Assembly (NCBI RefSeq): GCF_001468285.1
Contig: NZ_LNSB01000027.1
Location: 1-64,000, forward strand
DNA from: Sphingopyxis sp. HIX
Lineage (GTDB): Bacteria > Pseudomonadota > Alphaproteobacteria > Sphingomonadales > Sphingomonadaceae
Length of the DNA: 64,000 bases
Direction of reading: 5' to 3'
Below the pieces are notes generated by a model that was not told the origin of the DNA, did not search any database, and saw only the letters and a list, made by a program, of their open reading frames with translations. The translations under genes were made by a program, and so were the position numbers. Position 1 is the first letter of the stretch. Every line of letters starts with the position of its first letter. This document shows, piece by piece, positions 7,584 to 15,701 of the stretch.

Positions 7584-9752
7584 ATGGCGAAGCTGGACAA
7601 TGCGGCACGGCGGAGTTTCATGGGCGGCGCCGCGGCGCTGGCGTTTGTTGCGAGCAGCGGCTGGGCCAAAGGCGTCGCGAAAACGGCCGCGCGCTGGCCC
7701 GCAGTCAAACCGCCGGTGTCGCCGCGCATCTCGCATGTGATCGAGCAATTGGGGCGCAAGCGCGACGACGCCTATTCGTGGATGAAGTTCCTCCCCGCCG
7801 AGGGCGAGCGCACGCGCACCAACCTGCCCGCACCGGTCGCGAAGATGCTGGGCGACGAAAACGCCTATGCCGAGGCGGTGCTGAAGCCCGTGCGCGCCGG
7901 GCAGGATGCGCTGGTCGCGGCGATGCTCGCGCGGTCGGCGGGCGCGGTCGCGGCGCCGGCGGTGGTGCGCGGCGGCTGGGCTTATTCGTCGGCGCTGCCC
8001 GAGGGGGCGGTGCATGCGGTGTATAGCCGGCAAAAAGGGAACGGCCCGGTCGAGACTTTGGTCGACGAGGCCGTTCGCGCTGAGGGGCAGCCCTATTATC
8101 GCAGCACCGGGCACCAGCCGAGCCCCGACCAGCGCTGGTTCGCCTGGGCCGAGGACGTCATCGGCAACGACCGCCACCGCATCTGCATCCGCGACAACCA
8201 GAGCGGCGAAATCCGCACGCTCGTCGACAAGGACGCCTATGGCTATGGCGGGCTGGTCTTTGCGCCCTCGTCGCGCTGGCTGTTCTGGATCTGGCGCGAC
8301 GCGCTTAACCGGCCGGTGCGATTGTACCGGACTTCGCTCGACGGCCAGGCCACCGCGCTGGTCTATGAAGAGAAGGACCCCGCGATCTTCATGGGGGTCA
8401 AGCGCACCGCGGCCGACGGCTTCGTCGCGCTGACGCTGTCGGGACCCGAGACCGCCGAGGTGCGGCTGGTCGCGGCGGGCGACGAGACCGGCGAGCCGCG
8501 CATCGTGTGGGCGCGCCAGAGCGGCGTGCGCTACGAGATCGACGAGTGGGACGGCGGCCTGATCGCGGCGACCGACGCGGGCGATGCGTTCGACATGAAA
8601 TTGCTGAAGCTCGACGCGAAGAGTTTCGAGACCGTGGCGACTTTGGTGCCGCACCGGCCGGGGGTGCCGATATTGCAGCTCCAGCCCTTCGCGGCGGCGC
8701 TGGTGCGGCTCGAGCGGGTCGAGGGATTGCACCAGCTCGTGGTCCAGCGCACCGACGGGAGCGAGGACAAGGTCGCGTTCGACGATCCCGCTTATGCGAT
8801 CGAGCTGCCCGCCGAGCAGGATTATGCCGCGCCCGCGGTGCTGATCGTCCATGAATCGCCCAAGTCGCCGCGGCGCTGGATCTCGGTCGATCTGAAGAGC
8901 GGCACGCAGACGGTGGTGCAGCAGCAGGCGGTCGCGGGCTTCGATCCCGACGATTATGTCGTCGAGCGGCTGATGGCGCCCGCGCCCGACGGCGAGACGG
9001 TGCCGATCACCCTGCTCTCGCGGCGTGGCATGGCGACGGACGGCAAGGCGCCGCTGCTGCAATATGGCTATGGCGCGTACGGCATAAACAGCGATCCGCT
9101 CTTCTCGATCCCCGCGCTGGCGCTGGTCGACAAGGGGTGGCGCTTTGCGATCGCGCATGTGCGCGGCGGGTCCGAAAAAGGCCGGCGCTGGTTCCTCGGC
9201 GGGCGCAAGTTCACCAAGCGCAACAGCTTCACCGATTTTGTGGCCTGCGCCGAATATCTGGCGGCCGGAGGCTATACCGCGAAGGGCAAGGTCGTGGCCT
9301 ACGGGCTGTCCGCGGGGGGCCTGCTCGTCGGGGCGAGCATGAATATCGCGCCGAGCCTGTGGGGCGGGGTGATCGCCAAGGTTCCTTTCGTCGACATGCT
9401 CAACACGATGAGCGACGCCGCGCATCCCCTGGTGCCCTTGTTCCGGCCCGACTGGGGCGATCCGCTCGCCGAGGAGCGCGCGTATGACTATATCGCGTCG
9501 ATCTCGCCCTATGAGAATGTCCGCGCGGCGCCCTACCCGCCCCTGCTGTGCACCGCGGGGCTGAAGGACGACCGGGTGCCCTATTGGGAGCCCGCGAAGC
9601 TGGTCGCCGAAGTGCGGCACAAGTCGACGAGCGGCAACCCGGCGCTGCTGCTGACCGACATGGACAGCGGGCACCAGGGCAGCGGCGACCTCAAGAGCGA
9701 ATATCGCGAATATGCGCTGTTCTGGGCCTTTGCGATGCGCTGCGTGGGCTAA
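7584..9752 (+). CDS. Tat-exported prolyl oligopeptidase-family (S9A) serine peptidase
   Basis: The 722-residue protein begins with a twin-arginine signal, RRSFMGGAAALAFVASSGWA, implying export of the folded enzyme. An N-terminal beta-propeller-like region of about 380 residues precedes the alpha/beta hydrolase peptidase domain. Visible features are YGAYG, VRGGSEKGRRW, the nucleophile elbow GLSAGG near residue 576, the acid in GLKDDRVPYWEP and the His in DSGHQG. The layout fits oligopeptidase B/prolyl oligopeptidase enzymes that cleave short peptides. The elbow reads GLSAGG instead of the common GGSNGG/GGSAGG. The sulfatase gene follows 60 bp downstream across a perfect hairpin. Confidence 0.9.
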   Translation: MAKLDNAARRSFMGGAAALAFVASSGWAKGVAKTAARWPAVKPPVSPRISHVIEQLGRKRDDAYSWMKFLPAEGERTRTNLPAPVAKMLGDENAYAEAVLKPVRAGQDALVAAMLARSAGAVAAPAVVRGGWAYSSALPEGAVHAVYSRQKGNGPVETLVDEAVRAEGQPYYRSTGHQPSPDQRWFAWAEDVIGNDRHRICIRDNQSGEIRTLVDKDAYGYGGLVFAPSSRWLFWIWRDALNRPVRLYRTSLDGQATALVYEEKDPAIFMGVKRTAADGFVALTLSGPETAEVRLVAAGDETGEPRIVWARQSGVRYEIDEWDGGLIAATDAGDAFDMKLLKLDAKSFETVATLVPHRPGVPILQLQPFAAALVRLERVEGLHQLVVQRTDGSEDKVAFDDPAYAIELPAEQDYAAPAVLIVHESPKSPRRWISVDLKSGTQTVVQQQAVAGFDPDDYVVERLMAPAPDGETVPITLLSRRGMATDGKAPLLQYGYGAYGINSDPLFSIPALALVDKGWRFAIAHVRGGSEKGRRWFLGGRKFTKRNSFTDFVACAEYLAAGGYTAKGKVVAYGLSAGGLLVGASMNIAPSLWGGVIAKVPFVDMLNTMSDAAHPLVPLFRPDWGDPLAEERAYDYIASISPYENVRAAPYPPLLCTAGLKDDRVPYWEPAKLVAEVRHKSTSGNPALLLTDMDSGHQGSGDLKSEYREYALFWAFAMRCVG

Positions 9753-9763
9753 GCGTTGCGCAA

Positions 9764-9800
9764 CCCCATCTATTGGCATAGCATGTGCCAATAGATGGGG
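9764..9800. promoter_or_regulatory. Perfect 15-bp inverted repeat covering the sulfatase ribosome-binding site
   Basis: CCCCATCTATTGGCA (9764-9778) and TGCCAATAGATGGGG (9786-9800) are exact reverse complements around a 7-nt spacer. The right arm contributes the G-run of GGGGAG (9798-9803), the likely Shine-Dalgarno for the sulfatase ATG at 9813. No T-run follows. It could terminate or process the peptidase transcript, mask the ribosome-binding site, or be a protein operator. Confidence 0.75.
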
Positions 9801-9812
9801 GAGATTCGCGCG

Positions 9813-11621
9813 ATGAAGAGGCTTGGAACGAGCGCGCTGGCGGCGGCGCTGTTGCTGGCGCCCGTGCAGGCGGCGCCCCCTGCCCCCGCGGCGGCGGTCA
9901 AGCGGCCGAATATTGTCATCCTGCTCGCCGACGACTGGGGGTTCAGCGACGTCGGGGCGTTCGGCGCCGAATATGCGACCCCCAATCTCGACGCGCTGGC
10001 CTATGCCGGGATGCGCTTTTCGAACTTCCATGTCGCGGGGTCGTGCTCGCCGTCGCGCGCGATGCTGCAGACGGGGGTCATGAACCATCGCAACGGGCTG
10101 GGCAACATGCCCGAGACGATCCCCGACGCGCACCGCGGCAAGCCGGGCTACGACACGGTGCTGAACCACCGCGTGGTGACGATCGCCGAGCTGTTCGGCG
10201 CGGCGGGGTACAACACCTACCTCACCGGCAAATGGCATCTGGGGAGCGATGCGACGCGGCTGCCCGAGGCGCGCGGCTACGACCGCGCCTTCAGCCTCGC
10301 CGATGCGGGGGCCGACAATTTCGAGCAGCGGCCGATCGAGGGGCTCTACGACACCGCGGCGTGGACCGAGAATGGCAAGCCCGCGACGCTGCCCAAGGAT
10401 TATTATTCCTCGACCTTCGTCGTCCAGAAGATGATCGACTATATCGACGCCGACCGCGCGAGCGGGAAACCGTTCCTCGCGTCGATCAATTTCCTCGCGA
10501 ACCATATCCCCATCCAGGCGCCCGACAGCGACATCGCGCGCTATGCGGCGATGTACAAGGAGGGCTGGACGAAGCTGCGCGAAGCCCGCGCCAAGCGCGC
10601 GGCGGCGCTGGGCATCGTGCCCGCGGGCGCGCCGATGGTCACGATGGCGACGACCCCCGACTGGGCGAAGCAGAGCGCAGAGGAGCGCGCCGCCGCGGTG
10701 CGCGTGATGCAGGCCTATGCCGGCATGGCGACCGCGATGGACCGCGAGATCGGACGGCTGGTCGCGCACCTGAAAGCCACGGGGCAGTATGAGAATACGA
10801 TCTTCGTCTTCCTGTCGGACAATGGCGCCGAGCCGACCAATCCCTTTGGCAGCCTGCGCAACCGGCTGTTCCTCGACATGCAGTACGACCTGTCGACCGC
10901 CAATATCGGCCGGCGCGGCAGTTTCAGCGCGATCGGGCCGGGCTGGGCGAGCGCGGGGGCGTCGCCGCTGTCGGGCTACAAGTTCAGCGCCGCCGAGGGC
11001 GGGCTGCGCGTGCCGCTGATCGTGACGTGGCCGGGGAACAAGACCATCCGCGCCGGGGCGGTCAACGGCGGGCTGGCGCATGTCACCGACATCTTGCCGA
11101 CGCTCACCGAGCTGGCGGGGGTCGCCGATCATGGCGGCAGCTGGAAGGGCAAGGCGGTCGAGCCGGTGACCGGGCGCAGCCTGGTGCCGATGCTGGGCGG
11201 CGCGGCGGGCAGCGTGCATGGCAACGATCCGCTGGGTTATGAGCTGTCGGGCAACAGCGCGCTGTTCCGCGGCGATTACAAGCTGGTGCGCAACCTAGCG
11301 CCGACCGGCGACGGCAAGTGGCGACTCTACGACCTGAAGAACGATCCGGGGGAGACGAAGGATCTGTCCGCGGCGGAGCCCGCGCGCTTCGACGCGATGA
11401 TGACCGACTACCGCGCCTATGCGAAGGCGAACGGCGTACTCGACATGCCCGCGGGCTACACCGCCGACGCGCAGATCAACCAATATGCGTGGGAGCAGCA
11501 GGGGAAGAAGCGCGCGATCAAGGCGGGGCTTTGGCTGGGCGGCGGGATCGTAGCGCTCACCGCTTTGATCTGGGGCTGGCGGCGTCGGCGGCGCGCGCGG
11601 CGTGCGGCATCAGCCGTCTGA
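9813..11621 (+). CDS. Cys-type sulfatase with C-terminal membrane anchor
   Basis: The 602-residue arylsulfatase-type enzyme begins with a signal peptide (residues 1 to about 22). It has the metal-site start RPNIVILLADDWGFSDVG, the formylglycine motif CSPSRAMLQTG, TGKWHLG, and the FLSDNGAE metal/substrate region. A transmembrane helix close to the C-terminus (LWLGGGIVALTALIWGW) is followed by an Arg-rich tail, so the enzyme is probably tethered to the inner membrane facing the periplasm. The motif Cys must be converted to formylglycine by an enzyme not found in this window. The ATG at 9813 is preferred because GGGGAG lies nine bases upstream; an ATG at 9795 is inside the hairpin. Substrate unknown. 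Confidence 0.9.
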   Translation: MKRLGTSALAAALLLAPVQAAPPAPAAAVKRPNIVILLADDWGFSDVGAFGAEYATPNLDALAYAGMRFSNFHVAGSCSPSRAMLQTGVMNHRNGLGNMPETIPDAHRGKPGYDTVLNHRVVTIAELFGAAGYNTYLTGKWHLGSDATRLPEARGYDRAFSLADAGADNFEQRPIEGLYDTAAWTENGKPATLPKDYYSSTFVVQKMIDYIDADRASGKPFLASINFLANHIPIQAPDSDIARYAAMYKEGWTKLREARAKRAAALGIVPAGAPMVTMATTPDWAKQSAEERAAAVRVMQAYAGMATAMDREIGRLVAHLKATGQYENTIFVFLSDNGAEPTNPFGSLRNRLFLDMQYDLSTANIGRRGSFSAIGPGWASAGASPLSGYKFSAAEGGLRVPLIVTWPGNKTIRAGAVNGGLAHVTDILPTLTELAGVADHGGSWKGKAVEPVTGRSLVPMLGGAAGSVHGNDPLGYELSGNSALFRGDYKLVRNLAPTGDGKWRLYDLKNDPGETKDLSAAEPARFDAMMTDYRAYAKANGVLDMPAGYTADAQINQYAWEQQGKKRAIKAGLWLGGGIVALTALIWGWRRRRRARRAASAV

Positions 11622-12230
11622 GACCGCCGCCATCAGCGTTTCGACCATATGCGCGGTGACCGCGCCCGCTTCCTCGGCGGTGAGGCCCTGGTCGTGGCGG
11701 AGCGCGCGCCAGGTCTGGAAGGAGAGCGCGGCGCACAGCGCCTCGACGCTGAGCTTGTCGCGGCGCACCGCATCGGGGAGCAGGCGCAGCGCATAGTCGC
11801 GCTCGAGCGCGACGACCTGGCCATATTGCCCCATCAGGAAGGGCGACTGGTAGCGCTTGATGTTCGCGGCGAGGCGAAAGGGCAGCATCGTCTCGAACAC
11901 GCGGATGCGGCGCCCGACGAGGTCGCGCACATCGTCGCGCCAGTCGGTGCCCGCATAAGGCGCATTGGCGATCGGCAGCACGCGCTTCGCAATCGTCTCG
12001 GACATTTCGCGGTAGAGCGTGTCCATGTCGTCGAACTGGCGGAAGACGGTGCGCAGGCCGACCCCCGCCTCCTCGGCGACGCGCGCCGCGCTGGGGGTCA
12101 GGTCGCCGCGGTCGATGAGGTCGAGCATCGCCGCGACGATGCGCGCGCGGCTCGACCGGCTGCGCTCGCGGCGACCGTCGACGCGCGGCGGCGTCGGCTT
12201 TTCCTTCTTCGGTTCCACTCGCGTTCCCAT
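11610..12230 (-). CDS. TetR-family transcriptional regulator
   Basis: The 206-residue protein has an N-terminal TetR helix-turn-helix (ARIVAAMLDLIDRGDLTP then ARVAEEAGVGLRTVFRQF) and a helical ligand-binding domain. The ATG at 12230 has GGAGG only three bases upstream; a longer upstream extension exists but lacks domain sequence. The gene is convergent with the first sulfatase, overlapping it by 12 bp, and divergent from the DUF1330-like/sulfatase pair. The shared 122-bp upstream region with that pair suggests it represses them and itself. Its effector is unknown. Confidence 0.87.
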   Translation of the reverse strand: MGTRVEPKKEKPTPPRVDGRRERSRSSRARIVAAMLDLIDRGDLTPSAARVAEEAGVGLRTVFRQFDDMDTLYREMSETIAKRVLPIANAPYAGTDWRDDVRDLVGRRIRVFETMLPFRLAANIKRYQSPFLMGQYGQVVALERDYALRLLPDAVRRDKLSVEALCAALSFQTWRALRHDQGLTAEEAGAVTAHMVETLMAAVSDG

Positions 12231-12293
12231 ATGCCTCCGCTGGCCCAGCTTGGCGCCGGGGTCAATGGCGCGCCGAACGATCTTGCATCGCGC

Positions 12294-12318
12294 GGCACAT
12301 AATGACACATATAGTGCC
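12294..12318. promoter_or_regulatory. Candidate TetR operator (GGCAC-N15-GTGCC)
   Basis: GGCAC at 12294-12298 and GTGCC at 12314-12318 form an inverted repeat in the divergent region between the TetR gene and the DUF1330-like gene. The inner bases are only roughly symmetric. Its placement fits an operator, but there is no independent evidence. Confidence 0.3.
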
Positions 12319-12352
12319 ATAACATGCGAAACAATCGAAAGTCGGTGGGGCG

Positions 12353-12997
12353 ATGGAGGATCGGGGGCTGGTGATCGCGGCGATCTGGGCGGGCGCGCTG
12401 CTGCTGTGGCTCGCCTTCCTGCTCTTCTACGACGGCCTGCGCCGCCCGCTGCGGCGCGGCGAGATCGACGCGTTTCTGGCGACGCTGGGCCCCCGGATGG
12501 CCGAGACGGGCAACGACGGCGAGCGGTTGCGCGCCTTCCTCGAGGCCGACGACGGGCGCGAATTCGTGATGCTCAACCTCGTGCGCACAAGGCCGGGGCC
12601 GGTGACCGATCCAGCGAGCGGCGAGACGCAAGAGGGCAGCGAATGGCTGCGGCGCTATTCGGATCCGTTCGTCCGCGGGCTGATCGCGCGCGGCGGGCAT
12701 CCGCTGTTCGTCGGGCGCAAGGTCGGCGGCTATATCGACGCGTGGAACACCGAGGCCGATCCCGGCTGGTCGCTGGTCGGCACGATGCGTTATCGCAGCC
12801 GGCGCGACCTGGTGCGCATGGCGAGCGATCCCAGGTTCCGCGCGGCGCATCCGGCGAAGTCGCTGGGGATCGCGAGCACATTCTCCTTTCCGACGCAGCG
12901 CCAGATCGCCTTCTATGCGAGCCCGCGCGTGACGATGGGGCTGACGCTCGCGCTTGTGGCGGCGCTCGGGCACATTTTGATACTGACGGTCGGATAG
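12353..12997 (+). CDS. Membrane protein with a DUF1330-like domain
   Basis: The 214-residue protein has a transmembrane helix near the N-terminus (VIAAIWAGALLLWLAFLLFY) and another at the very C-terminus (LTLALVAALGHILILTV). Between them is a soluble domain with DGREFVMLNLVRTR and later ARGGHPLFVGRKVGGYID, which resembles the ferredoxin-like DUF1330/dimeric alpha-beta barrel fold. The resemblance is by eye and moderate. The second sulfatase starts 15 bp downstream, so the two are co-transcribed, and the domain may assist or dock a periplasmic enzyme. No function is established. Confidence 0.7.
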   Translation: MEDRGLVIAAIWAGALLLWLAFLLFYDGLRRPLRRGEIDAFLATLGPRMAETGNDGERLRAFLEADDGREFVMLNLVRTRPGPVTDPASGETQEGSEWLRRYSDPFVRGLIARGGHPLFVGRKVGGYIDAWNTEADPGWSLVGTMRYRSRRDLVRMASDPRFRAAHPAKSLGIASTFSFPTQRQIAFYASPRVTMGLTLALVAALGHILILTVG

Positions 12998-13012
12998 GGC
13001 GGAGGGGTTCGC

Positions 13013-14647
13013 ATGAAGAAGCGCTGGATCGCATTGGGCGTGGTCGCCCTGCTCGGGGCCGGAGGATATTGGACGTTCGAGGCGAACAAGTTCCGCCTGC
13101 CGGGGGTGCTGCAGGACTGGCGCGACCCGGTGCAGCCGAACCGGCCGGTGGCTTGGGCTGCCGGTCCTGCATCCGCGCCGACCGGCGAGCGGCGGCCGAA
13201 CATCATCCTGATCGTCGCCGACGACCTGGGCATCAACGACATCAGCCTGAACGGCGGCGGGGTCGCCGGCGGCATCGTCAAGACGCCGAACATCGACGCG
13301 CTGGCGCGGCAGGGCATGAACTTCACCACCGCCTATGCCGCCAACGCGACCTGCTCGCCGTCGCGCGCGGCGATGATGACGGGGCGCTATGCGACGCGCT
13401 TCGGCTTCGAATATACCGCGGTGCCGGTGCAATTCTCCGAGAATATGGCGCATGGCGACGGCGTCGGGCCGCTGAAGGCGGTGTTCCACAAGGAGCTGAT
13501 CACCCCCGACATCCCCGACTATCCCGACATGGGGGTGCCGGCGAGCGAGGTGACCATCGCCGAGGCGGTGAAGGCCGCGGGATACCACACGCTGCACATC
13601 GGCAAATGGCATCTGGGCGAGGCGCCCAAGCTGCAGCCGCACGCGCAGGGTTTCGACGAGAGCCTGGCGGTGCTGGGCGGCGCGGCGATGTTCCTGCCCG
13701 AGGACGATCCGGACACGGTCAACGCCAAGCTGCCGTGGGACCCGATCGACCGCTTCCTGTGGGCGAACCTCCGTCACGCGGTGACCTTCAACGGCGGCGA
13801 ACGCTTCCACCCCAAGGGGCATATGACCGACTATTTCGCCGACGAGGCGATCGCGGCGATCGAGGCGAACAAGAACCGACCCTTCTTTATGTATCTCGCC
13901 TTCAACGCGCCGCACACGCCGTTGCAGGCGACCAAGGAGGATTATGCGAAGCTGCCCCAAATCAAGGATCACAAGACGCGCGTCTATGGCGCGATGATCG
14001 CGCAGCTCGACCGGCGGATCGGCGACATCATGGCGAAGCTGAAGGCCGCGGGGATCGACGACAATACGCTGGTCATCTTCACAAGCGACAATGGCGGCGC
14101 CTGGTACACGGGCATCGCCGATCACAACAAGCCGTACCGCGGGTGGAAGGCGACCTTCTTCGAGGGCGGCATCCGCACGCCCTTCTTCATGCGCTGGCCG
14201 GCGAAGATCGCAGCCGGATCGACGCGCGCCGACATGACGGGACATATCGACATCTTTTCGACGATCGCGGCAGCGGCGGGGGCGGCGCTGCCGACGGGGC
14301 GGACGGTCGACAGCGAGGATATCCTCGCAGGGCCGGCGAAGCGCCCCGCCCTCTTCTGGCGCTCGGGCGATTATCGCGCGGTGCGCGCGGGCGACTGGAA
14401 GTTGCAGGTGACCAAGCGGCCCGAAAAGGCGTGGCTCTACAATCTCGCAGCCGACCCGACCGAGCAATACGACCTCGCCGCCGCCGAGCCCGCGCGCGTC
14501 GCGGCGATGAAGGCGATGCTCGAGGCGCAGAACAAGGACATGGCGAAACCGATCTGGCCGGGGCTGATCGAGGGTCCGGTGCGCATCGACGTGCCGCTGA
14601 ACGCGCCGTGGCAGGACGGGCAGGATTATATCTACTGGACCAACTAG
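13013..14647 (+). CDS. Cys-type sulfatase
   Basis: The 544-residue sulfatase has an N-terminal hydrophobic signal or anchor (WIALGVVALLGAGGYWTF), RPNIILIVADDLGINDIS, the formylglycine motif CSPSRAAMMTGRYATRFG, HIGKWHLGE and FTSDNGGAWY. Its catalytic core is complete. The protein should act outside the cytoplasmic membrane. It is cotranscribed with the DUF1330-like gene. It is related to, but clearly diverged from, the sulfatase at 9813-11621, lacking that protein's C-terminal anchor. Its TAG stop shares the palindrome CTAG with the stop of the convergent regulator gene. Confidence 0.9.
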   Translation: MKKRWIALGVVALLGAGGYWTFEANKFRLPGVLQDWRDPVQPNRPVAWAAGPASAPTGERRPNIILIVADDLGINDISLNGGGVAGGIVKTPNIDALARQGMNFTTAYAANATCSPSRAAMMTGRYATRFGFEYTAVPVQFSENMAHGDGVGPLKAVFHKELITPDIPDYPDMGVPASEVTIAEAVKAAGYHTLHIGKWHLGEAPKLQPHAQGFDESLAVLGGAAMFLPEDDPDTVNAKLPWDPIDRFLWANLRHAVTFNGGERFHPKGHMTDYFADEAIAAIEANKNRPFFMYLAFNAPHTPLQATKEDYAKLPQIKDHKTRVYGAMIAQLDRRIGDIMAKLKAAGIDDNTLVIFTSDNGGAWYTGIADHNKPYRGWKATFFEGGIRTPFFMRWPAKIAAGSTRADMTGHIDIFSTIAAAAGAALPTGRTVDSEDILAGPAKRPALFWRSGDYRAVRAGDWKLQVTKRPEKAWLYNLAADPTEQYDLAAAEPARVAAMKAMLEAQNKDMAKPIWPGLIEGPVRIDVPLNAPWQDGQDYIYWTN

Positions 14648-15585
14648 GGCGCCGGTTCGGCGCCGGTCTCCTCGATCGTGAACCGGCTGTTCGCCAGTTG
14701 CAGCTCGTCGCCGCAATGGCTGCACGTGGCGACCATGTGGAGGTCGTGGCCGCACGGGCGATGCGTCAGCAGTAGCGGCGGGCCGCGTTCGTCGGCGAAC
14801 CAGCGGTCGCCCCATTGCAGCAATGCGAGCAGCACCGGATAGAGGTCGCGGCCCTTGGCGGTCAGGCGATATTCGACGCGGTCGGCGTGCGACGAATAGG
14901 GGACGGTCTTCAAAATCCCCTGCCGCACCAGCCGCTCGAGCCGGCCGGTCAGGATGTTGGTCGCCATCAGCGTGTCGCGCTGGATATCGTCGAAGCGGTT
15001 GATGCTCGTGAACATCGCGCGGACGACGAGCGTCGCCCAGCGATCGCCGAACAGCTCGATCATCGTATCGACCAGCGGGCGCCCGCCGGGGCGGCGGACG
15101 TCGCCGTTGAAGCGGCGGCGCTCGTAATGCGGGATCACCTGCGCGAGCCCAGGGCCTTCGCGCCAGGCGACGTCGCGCGGGTCGATCTCGGCATGGCAAT
15201 GGCCGCAGACGGGCACCGGCTCGGTCGCGTGGCCGCAGGTCGCGTGGTGCAGGCGGACCTGGAAATCGCGCTCGGCGGCCTCCCACTTATGCTGCCAGCG
15301 CAGCATCATCAGCGCGTTGGGGAATTGATCGCGGCCCTTTTGGGTCAGGACATAATGGAAGCCGCGGCCGCCCGTCCTGGGCTTCTTGGCGAGGCAATCC
15401 TCGTCGACGAGCTTCTTGAGCCGGCCGTTGACCACCGATCGCGCGAGGCCGGTGCGGCTCACGAATTCGTCGAAGCTGTGCGTGCCGAGGAAGGCCTGTT
15501 CCATGATCAGCAGCACCGGCACGTCGCCGACCACGTCGAGCGCGCGCCAGATCGAACAGGCCCTGATCGTGCGGTCGTGTTTCAA
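14644..15585 (-). CDS. Double HxlR-domain regulator with two Cys clusters
   Basis: The 313-residue protein contains two tandem HxlR-like winged-helix domains, one at about residues 5-105 (CSIWRALDVVGDVPVLLIME, TGLARSVVNGRLKKLVDEDC) and one at about 165-260 (DTMIELFGDRWATLVVRAMF, LMATNILTGRLERLVRQGIL). Each is followed by a small Cys/His cluster, CGHATEPVPVCGHCHAE and CGHDLHMVATCSHCGDE, which looks like a metal-binding ribbon. Most HxlR proteins have one domain and work as dimers, so this reads as an internal duplication. It uses a TTG start. It lies next to the receptor and divergent catabolic operon, which it probably controls. Confidence 0.85.
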   Translation of the reverse strand: MKHDRTIRACSIWRALDVVGDVPVLLIMEQAFLGTHSFDEFVSRTGLARSVVNGRLKKLVDEDCLAKKPRTGGRGFHYVLTQKGRDQFPNALMMLRWQHKWEAAERDFQVRLHHATCGHATEPVPVCGHCHAEIDPRDVAWREGPGLAQVIPHYERRRFNGDVRRPGGRPLVDTMIELFGDRWATLVVRAMFTSINRFDDIQRDTLMATNILTGRLERLVRQGILKTVPYSSHADRVEYRLTAKGRDLYPVLLALLQWGDRWFADERGPPLLLTHRPCGHDLHMVATCSHCGDELQLANSRFTIEETGAEPAP

Positions 15586-15654
15586 ACGCTTGCCATTCCT
15601 TGCCCCGCCCCGCCCCTAACCCGGCGGTCCGGCAACGACAAGGCGCATGGGTCG

Positions 15655-15688
15655 GGAGAGGGAGCGGTGCCCGCGCCCCCTCTTCCCT
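15655..15688 (-). terminator. Possible hairpin downstream of the TonB receptor
   Basis: GGGAGAGGGAGCG and the CGCGCCCCCTCTTCCC that follows can pair with small mismatches in the 116-bp gap after the receptor stop. On the minus strand it would end the receptor transcript before the regulator gene. There is no T-run, so termination is unproven. Confidence 0.3.
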
Positions 15689-15701
15689 GGGGAGAGCCCC
15701 C

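Noticed and set aside
7269-11219. A 1316-codon minus-strand open frame opposite the S9 peptidase and sulfatase
   Set aside because: It lies antisense to two genes with complete catalytic motifs, is extremely Arg/His/Ala-rich and has no domain signature. It is a by-product of high-GC codon bias.
12098-15286. A 1062-codon minus-strand frame opposite the second sulfatase
   Set aside because: The opposite strand encodes CSPSR and other sulfatase motifs with good start sites; this frame has none.
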